Assembly (NCBI GenBank): GCA_036250195.1
Contig: JAVHZZ010000003.1
Coordinates: 39,591,835-39,655,834, forward strand
From: Mixophyes australis
Lineage: Eukaryota > Chordata > Amphibia > Anura > Limnodynastidae
Reading direction: 5' to 3'
DNA length: 64,000 nt
The translations under genes and the position numbers were made by a program. Positions within the stretch are counted from its first letter, which is position 1; each line of letters begins with the position of its first letter. The notes beneath the pieces are model-generated. The model saw nothing but the letters and a program-made list of their open reading frames with translations. It was not told the DNA's origin and ran no database searches. Shown one piece after another: positions 44,170 to 57,685 of the stretch.

Positions 44170-45370
44170 CAGAATTTTCTGGAGCATGAAAATTAAGTTT
44201 ACTTTTGCAAAGAAAATGTCTTCTATATATTGCATATTATATTGTGTAATATTGCAAAACAAGAAGCACATTAAAATGAAAAAAATATACCCGAGTGTTA
44301 TAAAAATGACAATGACAAATCCTTGAAAAATAGAAAGACAACACATGAATTATATATTTTTTTTAAACAATGACATCTTGGATTTCGGTCTGCAGTAATG
44401 AAAATAGGCTGTGAGCTTAGAATAACAGAAAATGTTATTTGCAGAATCCGGAGATCAAGAAGAGCTTGAGTGCTGAAGGAGCTCTGTATGCCTGAAGTAG
44501 CACAGCAGGGTTACATACCAAATTAAAGGAAAGAGCTTTGCTGTCTGAGCTTAGTACATCTCTCTCTGACCATTTCAATAATTTATAAGTTCTGTTATTT
44601 TTTTTGTGTGTGGTGCATTTACCATTTTTAGAAAAATGAGCCTGCTATATTTCTGTCTGTACTGCCGTTTCAGAACACTTTAACTAAATATTAATGGGTA
44701 TATTGTCATGTTGTCAAACTTCACTGAATGTCCTATGTCATACAGTAGTGTCCTATTCTGTATTCTCTATTGTCCTTGACCTTTTTAAAAAGAGTGACTC
44801 CATCAAAAACTAAAATTTTAGCTTTGGGTGGAGGTCAAGAAAATATACAATTCTATTGATCTTCGGTCCCCCAGTTCCTGGAGTTGGTTGACCTCCTTGA
44901 AAAGCTCCAAGAGTCCAGGGGGCAAATGTATTAAGTTGCGATTATAGTAAAACGTCGATATTCGGCGACTTTGCCATCATACTTCTAAATGACAAATATA
45001 TTGGCGATTTGCTAGAAATACAATTTAATACAGGTAGCTGCAATGCCAGATCACAGATAAGTAGAGTGTGTGTTTTCATAGTTATTTGCACCCAATACTT
45101 ATTTTTTTAATCTTGGCTCAGATTTGTTTTTCAGTTGAAGCAATTCCCACATACTTTTTGCTTCTGATTCGCAAATACACCAAATTCTAACTGCAACATA
45201 CAAGACTAGATACAGGGCATGACAGTGAGCTAGCACATAGGAAATGTGAAAGGATCATTGGTGAAAAGTAAAGAATTCCTTTATATTGTCTAGATACAGA
45301 TGGAAGATCTGACAACTTTTGGCCCAAGACAAAAGCAGAAGTAAGCATCTCATGGTACCTCGGCATGACA
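44170..45370. other. AT-rich stretch, one MITE arm
   Basis: No gene seen. 'gggggcaaatgtattaag' near 44919 resembles one end of the GGGGTAAATGTAT foldback family, but no second arm was found. Confidence 0.45.
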
Positions 45371-45372
45371 TA

Positions 45373-46623
45373 CACTATATGCACAAAAGTATTTGGCCAC
45401 ACCTGTTATTTATTGAATTGAGGTGTTTCAATCAGACCCGTTGCCAGAGGTGTATAAAGTCAAGCACCTAGCCATGCAGTCTCCATTTACAAACAATTGT
45501 GATACAAAATGGCTCATTCTGAAGAGCTCAGTGACTTCCAGCATGGTACTGTGATAGGATGCCACCTTTGCAATAAGATGGTTCATGAAATTTCATCCCT
45601 GCTGGAAATTCCACGGTCAACTGTAACTGATATTATTAGAAAGTGGAAGCGTTTAGGAACAACAGCAACTCAGTCATGAAGTGGAAGACCACGTAAAATC
45701 ACAGATCGGGCCAATGACTGCTAAGGTGTATGCTACGAAAAATTTGCCAAAGCTCTGCTGATTCCATAGCTTAAGAGTTTCCAATCTTCCACTGGCATTA
45801 AAGTAAGCACAAAAACTATGCGGTGGGAGCTTGATGGAATGGGTTTCCATGGCTAAGCAGCTGCATGCAAGCCTCACATCACCAAGACCATTGCCAAGCG
45901 TGGGATGGAGTGGAGTAAAGCACACTGACACTGGACTGTGGAGCAGTGGAAACATGTTCTGTGGACTGATAAATCATGCTTCTCTGTTTGGCAGTCAGAT
46001 GGGAGAGTCTGGGGTTGGTAGATGCCAGGAGAAAGCTACCTGTCTAACTGCATTATGCCAACTGTGAAGTTTGGTGGATGGAGGGATAATGGTATGGGTC
46101 TGTTTTTCAGGGTTTGGGCTAAGCCCCTTATCTCCAGTGAAAGGCAATCTTAATGCTTCCGCATACCAAGTCATTTTGGACAATGCTATGCTTCCAACTT
46201 TGTGGCAAAAGTTTGAGAAAGTCCGTTTTCTATTCCAGCATGAGCGTGCCCCAGTGCACAAAGCAAGAACTACAAAGACATGGTTTGATAAGTTCGGTGT
46301 GGAAGAACTTGACTGGCCTGCACAGAGCTCTGACCTCAACCCCATTGAACACCTTTGGGATGAACTGGAACAGAGATTGCAAGCCAGCCCTTCTTGTCCA
46401 ACATCAGTGCCTGGTCTTATAAATTCTCTACAGAATGAATGGGCACAAATTCCCACAGAAACACCCCAACATCATGTGGAGAACCTTCCAAGAAGAGTGG
46501 AAGCTGTTATCACTGCAAAAAGGAGACCAACTCCATATTAAAGTATATGTCTTCGAATACAATGTCATTACACTCCCTGTTGGCGTAATGGTCAAGCGTC
46601 CGAATATTTTTATCCATATAGTG
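45373..46623 (+). mobile_element. Tc1/mariner transposon, near full length
   Basis: A 1251-bp element with TA on both sides (45371-45372 and 46624-46625). Terminal inverted repeats of about 30 bp: CACTATATGCACAAAAGTAT on the left against CACTATATGGATAAAAATAT read from the right. It contains a transposase with stops and frameshifts. Confidence 0.9.
45509..46541 (+). pseudogene. Tc1-like transposase, inactivated
   Basis: Starts MAHSEELSDFQHGTVIG at 45509, with a helix-turn-helix (EISSLLEIPRSTVTDIIRKW) and a GRPRK hook. An in-frame TGA lies near 45678 and later stops follow. The C-terminal half is open from 46071 to 46541 (156 codons): [41 protein letters not shown]. The second catalytic Asp, normally in a QxDNAP box, is replaced (QHERAP), while the terminal Glu in the NPIEHLW region is kept. 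The usual length for the family is about 340 residues, matching the span. Confidence 0.9.
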
Positions 46624-46625
46624 TA

Positions 46626-47048
46626 CATCCTAATTCTTCATGGTACAATAATAACTTATTTTGTCCTTGTAAAAGTATTTTCCTTTTCTTTTTGGGTTAC
46701 AATCTCCTTAATATACTGGCAAATATATGTATGACCATTTAATACCGTTAACAACTCCTCGCAAAAGGTATTTCTGAATTAACCCATGAAATATCATTTT
46801 TATATTTCTTTATATCGACAAGTTTCAAGAATAATCACGACAAGATATAGGATTTGTTTAAAGTGTGTTGTATTATATTATAGAACAATAAACAGCGTAA
46901 CAATAGTGTACACACAATATAGATTTAGTGCAATATATATCATACTTATTGCCTGTAATATAGATTTAGTGCAATATATATCATACTTATTGCCTGTAAT
47001 ATAGATATATATATGTAATTGTGTGTATTTTGACTAACTATTGTCTAA

Positions 47049-47087
<39 letters not shown>

Positions 47088-48669
47088 CATTGTGTAGTGA
47101 AGGGGGAGGGGAGAATCCATATAGACCACATGGACACCTCACTTAAAGTCTAGTGGCCATTTTCAAACACATTGTTTCAACCAGTTCAAACTACTACACT
47201 TTCTGTGCATAAACCCACTTTCTATGCATTTCTAACAATCTGATCACTTCCTTAAACCATCACTTTCTATGCAATGTAGTCACCATCCAAAATGGCTGAC
47301 TTGCCATGCTTGTAGGCCCACAAGGCCTACTAAACAATTACAGTTACTAAACAATGTGAACTCAGTACAGACCCATTACTCATTACAAGCAGTATTTAGC
47401 CAATCCACCACAAATAGCTCTATATTCAGCAGTAAACGCACAATGTCCACTGGCCAATTTTAACACCTGATATTTCACACATAGCACAAACGTCTCCATT
47501 ACCAAAGCCTAACAAATCGATCCCAATTCAAACACAAATGCTTTCATTTATCCCAACCAGGATCCAGACTATGTATAGTACAGCACTCCACAAGTCACAG
47601 CACAGCATTAACTATGTATAAACAGAAATGTTTTCATTTATCCCAACCAGGCATGCATTTATGTAACTCTGTCCATATCAATCCAATCAATTCAAACTTT
47701 CATTCTCACTTAAACTTTCATATCACTTACAACAAATAATCATTCAATCTTATGTCCTCTATTCAACAACACATTATAACATGCTCGCACTCACCTTTCA
47801 TGCCATGCACACTCCATACTAGTCAGGGCCTAAGTAGGCCTGTTCACCTAGGAGCTACATTACCTATCAGTCCGAAATCCAGCATGGAGTAACAAAGCTA
47901 ATTTCTTTGTCTAGTGTAAACACCTCTTGTGGGCGGAGTCTAGAACCTGGCAAGTCTTTCATTTGCTAATTACAGACAAAATGCTGAAAACCTGTTTAAG
48001 TATTTAGTTACCACCCACAGTCACAGGTGGGGGGCAGAATGGCTGATTTTGTGCAAAGCTAGTGCGCTAATTCAACTGTGACTGAATCTCTGTTATATAT
48101 TATAAAATTAAGCATAAATAATATATTATTTATGCACTCTTTATCAGTCCTCCTGTGATATCTCCTCTTCTGTAGCCTACTGAAAACTGCTCTATGAATG
48201 GTCATATGAACAACACTCACCCGGTAAACAGCCACATAGGTGCAATATACAGTGAACATAAAATTCTCAGTTCTCTATGGTATGTGACCCCCATCTATAA
48301 AGACTAGAGTGGCCTGACGGGCAAATTACTTTCTGCCCCTTTAAAAGTCTTTCCATGCATAGACTCACCACTGCATGTAATGATATCTTTAATCAACAAG
48401 TCAGGTATTTGCATTATAAGACTTACAGGAACAGATGAATAGTAGTCTCAATATCTGCATTCACGACATTGTTGATTATGATTTATCCTCCTTCTCAAAC
48501 AATCCCCCTCTGTCATCATTTTAAGGTGGCAAGCGGCCTTGATTTGCAGTTTTGCATGACAGAACCTGCGGAAATCATCTGCAATGAGCCTCCAGCAATG
48601 TTCCAGCTAGGGGAATTAACTTATTAGTAGAATTTTGCAAAAGGTATTAGTGCTGTTTTAAGTAACATA

Positions 48670-48670
<1 letters not shown>
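46626..48670. other. No gene seen; short tandem duplications
   Basis: A 41-bp unit ('agatttagtgcaatatatat...') occurs twice at 46921-47003, and a (GT)n run lies at 47051-47084. A purine run 'gaagggggaggggag' at 47100 resembles a polypurine tract, but no LTR ends were found. The rest is AT-rich. Confidence 0.5.
47051..47084. repeat. (GT)n microsatellite
   Basis: Dinucleotide GT run. Confidence 0.95.

Positions 48671-48673
<3 letters not shown>

Positions 48674-48723
<50 letters not shown>
48674..48723. repeat. (TA)n microsatellite
   Basis: Uninterrupted TA run of about 50 bp. Confidence 0.95.
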
Positions 48724-48724
<1 letters not shown>

Positions 48725-50316
48725 GTTATTTTTACAGCAAGGGTTTTAGTAAAGAGGTAGGTAAATAATGGACTCAATATATTAAGTGCACTTTGTGTCT
48801 GATGGTAAGTAAGGAGGGGATTTTATTGCAAGGTGTAACAAGAGGTGTTATAACGAGGGAGCACTGTACAACAAAACCAAACATATCATACCCATTTTGC
48901 CTAATTATCAAAAAAACAATACCTGAATGTATCACATTTCATCCCAGTGGATACAATTACATTCTGTCTTTCTGATTTCCCTGCTTCATGAAAAATAATT
49001 TATCTTAAAATCCCCAAGGGCAAATACTATGTAAAATATCTATATTTGGATCTCTTCTATTTTATTGGTAATATAATAAAACTGTTTCAAGTGAATGAAT
49101 ACTTGGAGGATAGAAGCGATGTAAAATTGATAGTATACAATTAGATAAAGGGCGTACATCTTCTGACTCTAGTTCCACTTTTTGACGTGACAAATGCACA
49201 TGTTGACAGTATGCCATCTAAGCTCATAAGCTGCATGTGGCCTCATTTATCTATAAGACATTTTGATTTATAGACATTTCTCAAATAACATTACATTATC
49301 TCACAAAAAGTTCCACTGAAAAGTAGAAAATATTAACCTTGACAAATAATATTTTCTGGAAATTCATAACCCCACAATAATCATCATCATCATCATCATA
49401 ATAATAATAATAATAATAATAATTTTAACAAATAGTAAATAAATGAAGTACAGCATCCTATAGCTGAAATGTTAGCATTAGTTTATGACACATCTCTGTT
49501 CTTATAAATCCCAACACTTGAATTCATCTGGAAAATAGGATTTACGGGCATTTAGTAGTGGAGATGCTCAAATTTGTTTTAAACTGCTTCTCAAACTAGT
49601 TTGTTGAATTGGTTCTTAAGGTTCTAAAGTTCAAAATTTTGCAATAAATTCTCAGAATAAAAAAAATTGAAGCTTAAATGAAAAAAGGTGAACAGGTTTG
49701 ACCATGCTCAAGACGATTTGAAATGTCCAGGTTTGATCTAGATTAAACAGCTACATAGTGCAGTATTTGTTAACAGTTTTCCTTGTTTCCTGTGTGAAAG
49801 CTGAGGGCAGGCAATTGGGCCCGAAGGCATATAAGTGCCTAGGCTGTGGTAGAAAATATAGTTTAGTGCCTTGCAAGAGTTAATATAAAAGTACGGTAGG
49901 TTTGCAAATAATAGGGGTTAGCTAATTATAAAGTTTTTAAGGGGACGGCCTGAACTGGGGAGGTCTTATACGCATAAGTGTAGGCTGCTTTTTTTCCACT
50001 GGACATTTTTATTCCCACCCAGTCCATATTTCTTGGTTGTTGTTTTTTTATTGATTGTTTAATTGGTGTTTTTTTTTTTATTTCAGAAGGGTCTTAGGTG
50101 GCGGTTAAATATGCCATAAATTACACATTGGATTCTGGAGCACCCTCCTACAAAAGTGAGATTCATTGTCAGTAACACTCCCCCTTGAGGAGTTATGCGG
50201 TACTGCCTGTGCGAGTGGGTCCCAGCTACTGAGCCAGATGAGTGAAAGTGGGGCTCTGCAGCCTAGAAGTGTCTGAGGATGCTGTTTGTACGCCATCATT
50301 TGGTTGTGTAACGCTT
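48724..50316. other. AT-rich stretch with a dispersed repeat
   Basis: No gene seen. (ATC)n and (ATA)n runs lie at 49381-49423. 49556-49755 matches 13740-14005 on the opposite strand ('aacaggtttgaccatgctc'). Confidence 0.45.
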
Positions 50317-50437
50317 GGGGGTAAATGTATTAATGTCCGAAGTTTCCCTTTACAATGCTGCGCCGCTTTAAATTTAATCGCCGAAGACGCTGAACACGCC
50401 GGAGTTGAAGAATCCGGACATTAATACATTTACCTCC
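50317..50437. mobile_element. Foldback MITE, GGGGTAAATGTAT family (left arm shortened)
   Basis: The left end GGGGGTAAATGTATTAATGTCCG pairs with the right end CGGACATTAATACATTTACC. The right arm keeps the inner 'gccgctttaaatttaatcgcc' block, whereas the left arm jumps directly to the centre. Confidence 0.8.
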
Positions 50438-51618
50438 TGGTAGCTGATTGGTCACACTTTTATTTGTAACCACTTTATTTAATTTATTTTCAATAAATGT
50501 TGAGACCTTTCTTTGCCAAACAAGCCTCCCTTGTCTTTATTTCTTTGGTCAGATAACACTTGTCAAGGTCATTTATTTAATAGTGCTGGATGAACCGCCA
50601 CGCGGCTTATTGATAAATGTTAAAAAATACTATAAAATGTCATGTTAAATGCAATTTAAGCTCAAAAAGGCAATATATTATGTAATGGTGAGATAATCCC
50701 TAGCTCAACTTCCTTACTCATCCCAGGGTTGTGGTTCAGGAAGTTAATGCAACTTGACCACCACCCACAAGCAGTGGGACACGTTACAGTTAAGCAACCA
50801 CACTTGTGTCGATCAAATTAAGCTGCTGCTTGTCTTCTTATGTTGAAATGTTATCTTTGCATGCATTGGTGCAGAAAAGTAGCATGGTTAAAAATAGGTT
50901 AGCAGGTCAGCTGGTGTCCTAACTCGTTTCGTGCCTGCAATGGCTCTCCCTAAAGAGGCATGCTTAACTACACAGGAAATACGGGAAGAATTGTAACAGC
51001 ATAAGAAGTGTAACAGCATTACAAACATGATGTAGACCTTAATGCACAGTGTCCACTGACAGTATCTAGACTGTGCATAGAAATAGCCAGATCCAGTTGA
51101 TAGTTGTGCCTGATTTATAATTTAGCACCACACATTATTATGAGTGAGTTGTCCTTAATAGTAATAAAGGAGGAGGATGATAGATACGCTCCTTGGCACA
51201 TAGGAGAGTCTTTGGTGAACCTCTGACCTATTTTAAGCAATGATGATGATGTACAGGCAGACAAAAGGTACTAGATCTCTGTCGAATTTCTCCATACACT
51301 TTTGTGGACAAATCTTAAAGACCTGTCCATTTGGATTCAATGAGGCACTCTTGGTACAATCAAATGATGACTTCATATACGGTCAGATGCATTCATCACT
51401 CAACCAGATTTACTGTCAATCACAATAAACATCTGATATCAGATGGTAATCAAAATGAATGTTTTTTTAGGCCCATATACACTGGTGGTAAAATAAAATG
51501 GCCTGATTGGCCATCAAAATTGCAGCATGGGTACGTTAAAGAGGATGGAACCCTCTCCTGTATTGAAATATGTATCACAATTGGATGGGAAGATAGACAC
51601 TAGCGAGGTATACCAAGC
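50438..51618. other. AT-rich stretch, no gene seen
   Basis: No domain-bearing frame and no repeat ends recognised. Confidence 0.45.
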
Positions 51619-52285
51619 CATCGCCATCGACATCATCATCATCAAATTGAATTTGTATAGTGCCAGCAAATTCCGTACCACTTTTCAATTGGGAACAAAC
51701 ACAGACAAAGAGGTAAGGAGACCCTGTTCGCAGGCTTACAATCAGTGGGACAAGGGAAGTTGGATACATGAAGTCAAGTCTAGATATTGTATTTCGGTTT
51801 AACCCAGTTAGCAATGGTAAAAAGTGATTTGTATGCTATATGATCCAGTCACACAGCAATGTTGATCAAGGGGTCAGAGGGTTGTTGTCTTGTGTGAATT
51901 GTGTAAAGGGTGCTAATAGGGTAACCTAGTGAGGTTAAGACGGTGGTTGAGGAATATTATAAGCTTGTCTGAAGAGGTGGGCTTTCAGAGAATGCTTGAA
52001 GGTTTGTAAACCAGAGAAAAGTCTTATTGTGCGAGGTAGGGAATTCCACAGAGTGGGTGCAACTCAAAAAAAAAGGCCTGTAAACAGGAATGGGAGGATG
52101 TGATGAGAGTGAGGGAGAGACCCAGATCTTGTTCAGAATGGAGGTGTTGAGTTGGTAGATATTTTGAGACAAGTGAGGAGATGTATGTTGGTGCAGTTTT
52201 GTTGATGGCCTTATAGGTTAGTAGAAGAATTTTATATTGGATTCGGTAAAAAACAGGCAACCAATGTAGAGACAATGAGAGATAA
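51619..52285 (-). pseudogene. L2-like LINE 3' fragment
   Basis: The minus strand encodes the L2-type C-terminal region: LHWLPVFYRIQYKILLLTYKA, then KTAPTYISSLVSKYLPT (about 52275-52120). Downstream sequence includes 'ggaattccctacctcgc', and the 3' end 'ctatacaaattcaatttgatgatgatg' lies at about 51620. RT core and endonuclease are missing. The 3' end matches 57451-57600 and the LINE at 434-3603 in domain order. Confidence 0.85.
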
Positions 52286-52289
52286 TAGA

Positions 52290-53329
52290 GAGATAATGCC
52301 CCAGGCCAAAGAAGATGCCCAGGGATTATATTTGAGAGCTAAGTTTAAAGGCCAATCTCAATATTAATTGCAATTGAATTGGGAGTTTCCATTGCCTTTA
52401 AGTTTGCAGTCATTTAGAACAACACCTTTAAGTTAAGTAGTTAAGAACAACACCTCCGTAGTAGTGTGAGCCATACTTTCTGCTCATTAGTTTTGTATTC
52501 TGTCTACAAAATCTTTTGACTTCGCTTTTATTAAACTATGAAAATATACCACACAAAGCATCATCATGCACCTCCTCCTCTTGCTGACTTGCAGAATGTG
52601 GTGGAAACTAATCACTTATTACAGTCTATGCAGTTCCTCAAGTGTCAGTAGAATGGCATTTGTTTATGACTTTGTGAAATATAAAAAATAAAGTTTTTAA
52701 TAATAATATTGTTTTTGTAGAAGATTGTTAATTATGAGGGTTGTGTGTCACTTCCTGGCAAAGTTAGCTAAGAAAAGCTGATATAGAGAATGTCAGTGAC
52801 TTAGAACTGTAAAATATCAGCTACATAACACATTTCTGGAATATTTATATGTATGGGGGTGTATTAGTTTAGATATTCCAGGATATGAAACTGAAATTAT
52901 CATTATCAGCTGCATAGATATAAGTGCTATCCTGTGTATTTCTAAATCACTAGTATAAAATAAAACAAAATAAGACAATTATATAATATCCATGTTAGAT
53001 ATATACCTATTTCTTACAAAATTAAAATACAATAGATTGTCACTGTATCAAAGTTAAAAATTAAATTGGGTTTAAATAACAATGTCATCATACAAAGACT
53101 TTAAATAGCAGCTAGAAGATTAAAGCCCTTGCTGAAAAAGCTGCGCTGCCCAGTTATATTATATATTAATCTAGTATTGCATCCCAAAGTTGTTGAAAGT
53201 CTATTATTATATTATATGGGGGAAGGGGGTACCTAATAACCTCCAGACCAGTACTCAGTCTAATACTAACGTAATGCTACCTCTGGGGTCCTTCCTGGTT
53301 ATTATCCCATTTGAGGCTGGCATACTTTT

Positions 53330-53330
<1 letters not shown>
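52290..53330. other. AT-rich stretch, no gene seen
   Basis: No recognised gene or element ends. Confidence 0.45.

Positions 53331-53331
<1 letters not shown>

Positions 53332-53368
<37 letters not shown>
53332..53368. repeat. (TA)n microsatellite
   Basis: Dinucleotide TA run. Confidence 0.93.
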
Positions 53369-53371
<3 letters not shown>

Positions 53372-54137
53372 GTGTGCTTAGGTAGTGAATGCTATTTCCC
53401 ATGGTAGCCTATCTGGTTCTACTAAACATATAAAGTTCTTTCTCTACGTATAGGGGTACCTAGTGTCCAGTCCACATGCAAAACAGTTGTAAATTGCAAG
53501 TTTATTCAACTTAGAAATCAAAGGTGTCTCGCTCAGCCAGGACTAGATTCATTGCTGTTTACCCAGGAAAATTGAAAGCTGCCCCATGCTTTTACTTATG
53601 TCTCATGGCTACAGCCTACTAATTACCCCATTACTTGGCTGGAAAGCCAGAAGAACAGAACTGGATCAATGGAATAGAGCCCTGCCCTCTCTCTTCCATT
53701 CACTCCAGGGAACACTAAACTAACTCTTACTTGAGCCGAACACATTGGAAAGACAACTTTCCAAAAGCACACTAAAATGACCTTCTTAAAGAAAGTCTAT
53801 TATCTATCCTTTCCTTTAAGCTCCCAGAGTTACAAACAGTAAAAAATGTGAAATTTATGTATTGAGTCTCTCAACCAACTATGTACATTATCTTTGCAAT
53901 TCCTGATGGCTAAGCAAATTTGAAAAAATTAAGAAGAGCTTTTTAAAATAGGATATAAAGGGCTGTACATGTCAAAGTTAAAATAAATAATAAACACATG
54001 GAAAATTAGCTGACTCTGCATTTTCACCTACTGGCCTTAAATAGTAGAAACTCTTTTTTAAACCTTTAATAGTTATTTACAAATTTGAAGAGCTGTGAAC
54101 GGGCAATGCTTCTTTATGTAAATTGCATTAAATGTAT
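53369..54137. other. No gene seen
   Basis: 'tgcaagtttattcaactt' near 53500 could be the complement of a polyadenylation signal of an LTR, but no ends or duplication were identified. Confidence 0.35.
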
Positions 54138-54145
54138 GTACAGAC

Positions 54146-54340
54146 CAGGGCCATCTTTTCCATTGGGCATGATGGGCAGGTGCCCGGGGGCCACACGGGC
54201 AAGGGGGCCCCATAGGCAAGGCTCTTAATTAGAATAATTAATCCTGCAAAAGAAAAAATATGCAAAAAAACCCTTCAAGGGTCACTGAGCAAGTACATCT
54301 ATCTATCTCTATATATCTATATCTGCATCTCTATACACAG

Positions 54341-54393
<53 letters not shown>

Positions 54394-54449
54394 GGGGCCC
54401 CAGTGCACTGCTTTGCCCGGGGGCCCGTAATGTTGTTAAGATGGCCCTG
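54146..54449. mobile_element. Non-autonomous hAT transposon (MITE) with (TA)n core
   Basis: A 304-bp element between perfect 8-bp duplications GTACAGAC (54138-54145 and 54450-54457). The perfect 12-bp terminal inverted repeat is CAGGGCCATCTT. Inner inverted similarity 'gcccgggggcc' near both ends. The centre is a (TA)n run (about 54346-54390). Confidence 0.92.
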
Positions 54450-54549
54450 GTACAGACATTGTAAATATAACAATCATCGTGTGCCGAATGTTGCAGGTTT
54501 GCAGATGCTCCTGAAAATGCGCAGGTTGAAAAGACTAAAAATGTCAAAT

Positions 54550-54770
54550 CAAGGTCCCACATTCTGTGTGGAGTTTGTATGTTCTCCCCTGCTTTCCTTC
54601 CACATTCAAAAAACATAGACTAATCGGCTTCTGACAAAATTAACCTTAGTGTATGTTAAGAAATTTAGTCTGTAAGCTCCAATGGGACAAGAAATGAGGT
54701 GAGTGACAAATCTTCTCTGTACATCGCTATGGAATCAGTGGCGCTATAATAATAAACGATGAGACTATAC
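54550..54770 (+). mobile_element. V-SINE, old 3' part
   Basis: Contains the V-domain ('gtggagtttgtatgttctccc'), then 'tctgtaagctccaatggga', then 'agtggcgctataataataa'. It is diverged from 58711-59080. Confidence 0.75.
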
Positions 54771-57440
54771 AAAACATACTGACAAACCAAATAAATGGAT
54801 GCCAATTTTATAGCCAGGGGATACAATTTTTACAGAAAGTCAATCGTGTGTTCTATTCTCTGCATTACAGATTTTTACCACTGGGAGTACTAATTCATCC
54901 ATATTTAATTGCCTTGCTCAAACGAGGAATAACTCTATTCAGGCAAACTCTCCTCTCTACGCAAAAGGATTTATGCCCAAAAGTCTTATTGAACATTGTG
55001 AAGGAGCTCCTGTATCTCCGCTGATGATGCAGTCATGGTGGGCGGAGCTTGAGCCATGCATAATGGCCGCTAGCATTCCACTGCTGTTTACATGCGCCGA
55101 ATTTATGCGCAGATTATGATATGAACTGACTGAAAGCCACAGCATTTCAAGAAATTGTCTCTCATATATGGCTCCACAGTAAGTTAGGTTCAAACAAAGG
55201 AAAAATATGTGCTCTCAGAACAAGAAGTCATAGCTATGAAACACAGAGCAGTGAGTCATCATTTCAAGCAGTGTCCAGTTGCGTGGGTGTGGTTAAGGTC
55301 ACAAGCCACACCTGAAGCAATGCATTCTAGGTAAAGGTTTATAAGCCACTAAAACAGGCAATAGAGTCCTCTTTTGACCACACCACATACACACTTGGAA
55401 CTTCTCTTCCATCTGGAGCCAAAGGACACACACACTCCAGAGTAAGCTTATACCTTATCTGTCTGCAACTTTTATCTTCTTATGTCTGTCTATATAGCTT
55501 TCCTTGCTTTTATGTATTTCTATTAACTTTCCTCTGAATCTTTATCTGTTTATTTACCTTTTATGTATTCTGCCTGCAACTTATAATATACTTTGCTTGC
55601 ACATATATGTAAAGTTTATATCTATTTTCTATTAACTTTCTGAATCTTTAGGTAACCTTTTCATACATGTTTTACAACGACTAGCTTCTTCCCTCATCCC
55701 AGAAACACTTACTATTTACACTGCAATGGACACAAGCTTCCTTCCCCCTCATCTCTTTCTCACCCTCTATGCTAGGTATGACCACATGTTACACACACAG
55801 GCACTATGCAATCTTCCTGTATCACTCTCTCATTTATCTCATATCTTTCTCTCTCTCATTTAATCTTTCTTTATCTACCACTTAATCACATTGCTACACA
55901 TTTAAACATACACGAACATGTGCTAGCTACCCATTTAAACATACACAAACACGTACTCTTTAAACATATACTACACACACACACAAACATGAGCTTGCTT
56001 AAAACACATTCTCTTCATAAATGCTCTCTCTTTCTCTTGTTATATCTAAACACACACTACACAAAAGAACAATACTTACCATATTCTCATATACATTTCT
56101 GTCTTACAGCATATACACTAGTACATATAAATATATATACACACACAACAAAATAGGATATTATATACTTACTTCTGAAGTTTTAACATTGGCTGTTTAA
56201 TCTATAATATATTATCTGTATTGTATGTATACATGTATGTATTGTATGTTTAATTATCTTTGTAAAGTAAAAGACTTATATCTTTATGCCTGTTTTGTAT
56301 ATTTAGATAACTGGAATGAATAGGATTAATGGATGTTTATATAGATAATGTAGTATAGTGAGGTAAACGATTAGCACATAATGGTGGGCTATCGGACGTG
56401 GAAGTCAATAGATGTGTAATATTTAGGCGATATATATATATATATAGCCTTGTCAAACACAGGGATCGCGTAAGTCACTCTTAAGTACATCTGAGATGTC
56501 ACAGGTGCGTATTATTTGACGTGACTAAAATAGCCAAAAATACGCAAATTGCATTATATCCCAATAATTAATGAGATTAGTTATTAATAAGGTCAAAAGC
56601 ATTGTATCATTATTATGGCAGATCAGAGGATACTATTACAAACATTAATACAAAATTGTGATTGAAAGTGAAAATAAGCTCTATAATATTCCTAACATTG
56701 TTTCTTTTTGCACAAATAACTGAATGAGAGAAAATCATATGTAAAGAAATGTCACAGTATAAAGTAAGGCATTAATACTTGTTTCTGTATAATTAAATAT
56801 GATTTCCGCTTTCATGTACCTGGTATGAAATGTAAAGTATCCACTTCTCACTTACAGACTGTGTATAATTGATTCCTCAGATATTAATTAGTTGACACTC
56901 AGTAGTACAAGTTTAGATTTTATTAACCCGCAGTTCATGAACTGTATTTTGAGAATAAATGTATGGCGAGATTATATTTAGAACAGTTTACTGCAAATGT
57001 CAGCTGTTCCTATTTTATTTATAGACTAACAGTAGGGAGCCTCAGATCTCAGGAGAATTTTCAGAGTGATTCAAGACTGTGGAAATGTACATCATGATAG
57101 CCTTAAAATAATTTATGGTAGTAAAAATTGTTCAGCTCCGTTCAACACAAAGTTCAATTTTTCTGTCAGTAGATAAGGGAAAAAATATCAAGTACTATGC
57201 TTTGCATTGCAATGATAATAAAGCATGTTTTCAGCAATTTGCTTTAAGATATAGGCACAAGTCAAACTTTAAAAGCATACATTATCCACAATGGAAGCTG
57301 CTATTTTGTGGGCAGAACCAAACTGCACGAGGAAGCAGACTATCCATTCACAGGGAGCAGAAAAAATGAGGCATAAGGCAGACAAAGGTAATAAAAAAAA
57401 AAAATCTTCAAAATAATCTGTTTTATCCTGCATCAAATAA
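54771..57440. other. AT-rich stretch, no gene seen
   Basis: 55270-55450 has a promoter-like look ('aaaggtttataagccac' followed by an unstructured leader), but no element ends were found. The 116-codon frame at 55806 is CA- and TTT-rich low complexity. A (TA)n run lies near 56428. Confidence 0.4.
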
Positions 57441-57450
57441 ATGGGTGAAT

Positions 57451-57600
57451 CATCATCATCATCAACATTTATTTATATAGCGCCAGCAGATTCCATAGCA
57501 CTGTACAATCGGGAACAAACAATAATAAAACAATACTGGGTAATACACACAGACAGAGAGGTAAGAGGGTCCTGCTCGCAAGTTTGCAATCTATGTGAAT
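57451..57600 (-). mobile_element. L2-like 3' end fragment
   Basis: (ATC)n then 'tttatatagcgccagcagat', 'actgtacaatcgggaacaaa' and 'gacagagaggtaag'. It matches 51640-51760 and is in minus orientation. Confidence 0.75.
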
Positions 57601-57685
57601 AGAATGCATGGAGATTGGTTGAGCCTAAAAAAATGGCTGCCTCAATTGTATAAGAGTGATAGATATACTTTAAAGGTAAACTATT

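Noticed and set aside
47095..47125. Purine run as a retroviral polypurine tract
   Set aside because: No LTR start follows it and no matching LTR or duplication was found.
55280..55450. LTR-like promoter and leader
   Set aside because: TATA-like 'tttataagcc' is present, but no paired ends, primer site or coding sequence supports it.
55806..56156. 116-codon frame as a gene
   Set aside because: Low-complexity CA- and TTT-rich sequence without a domain.
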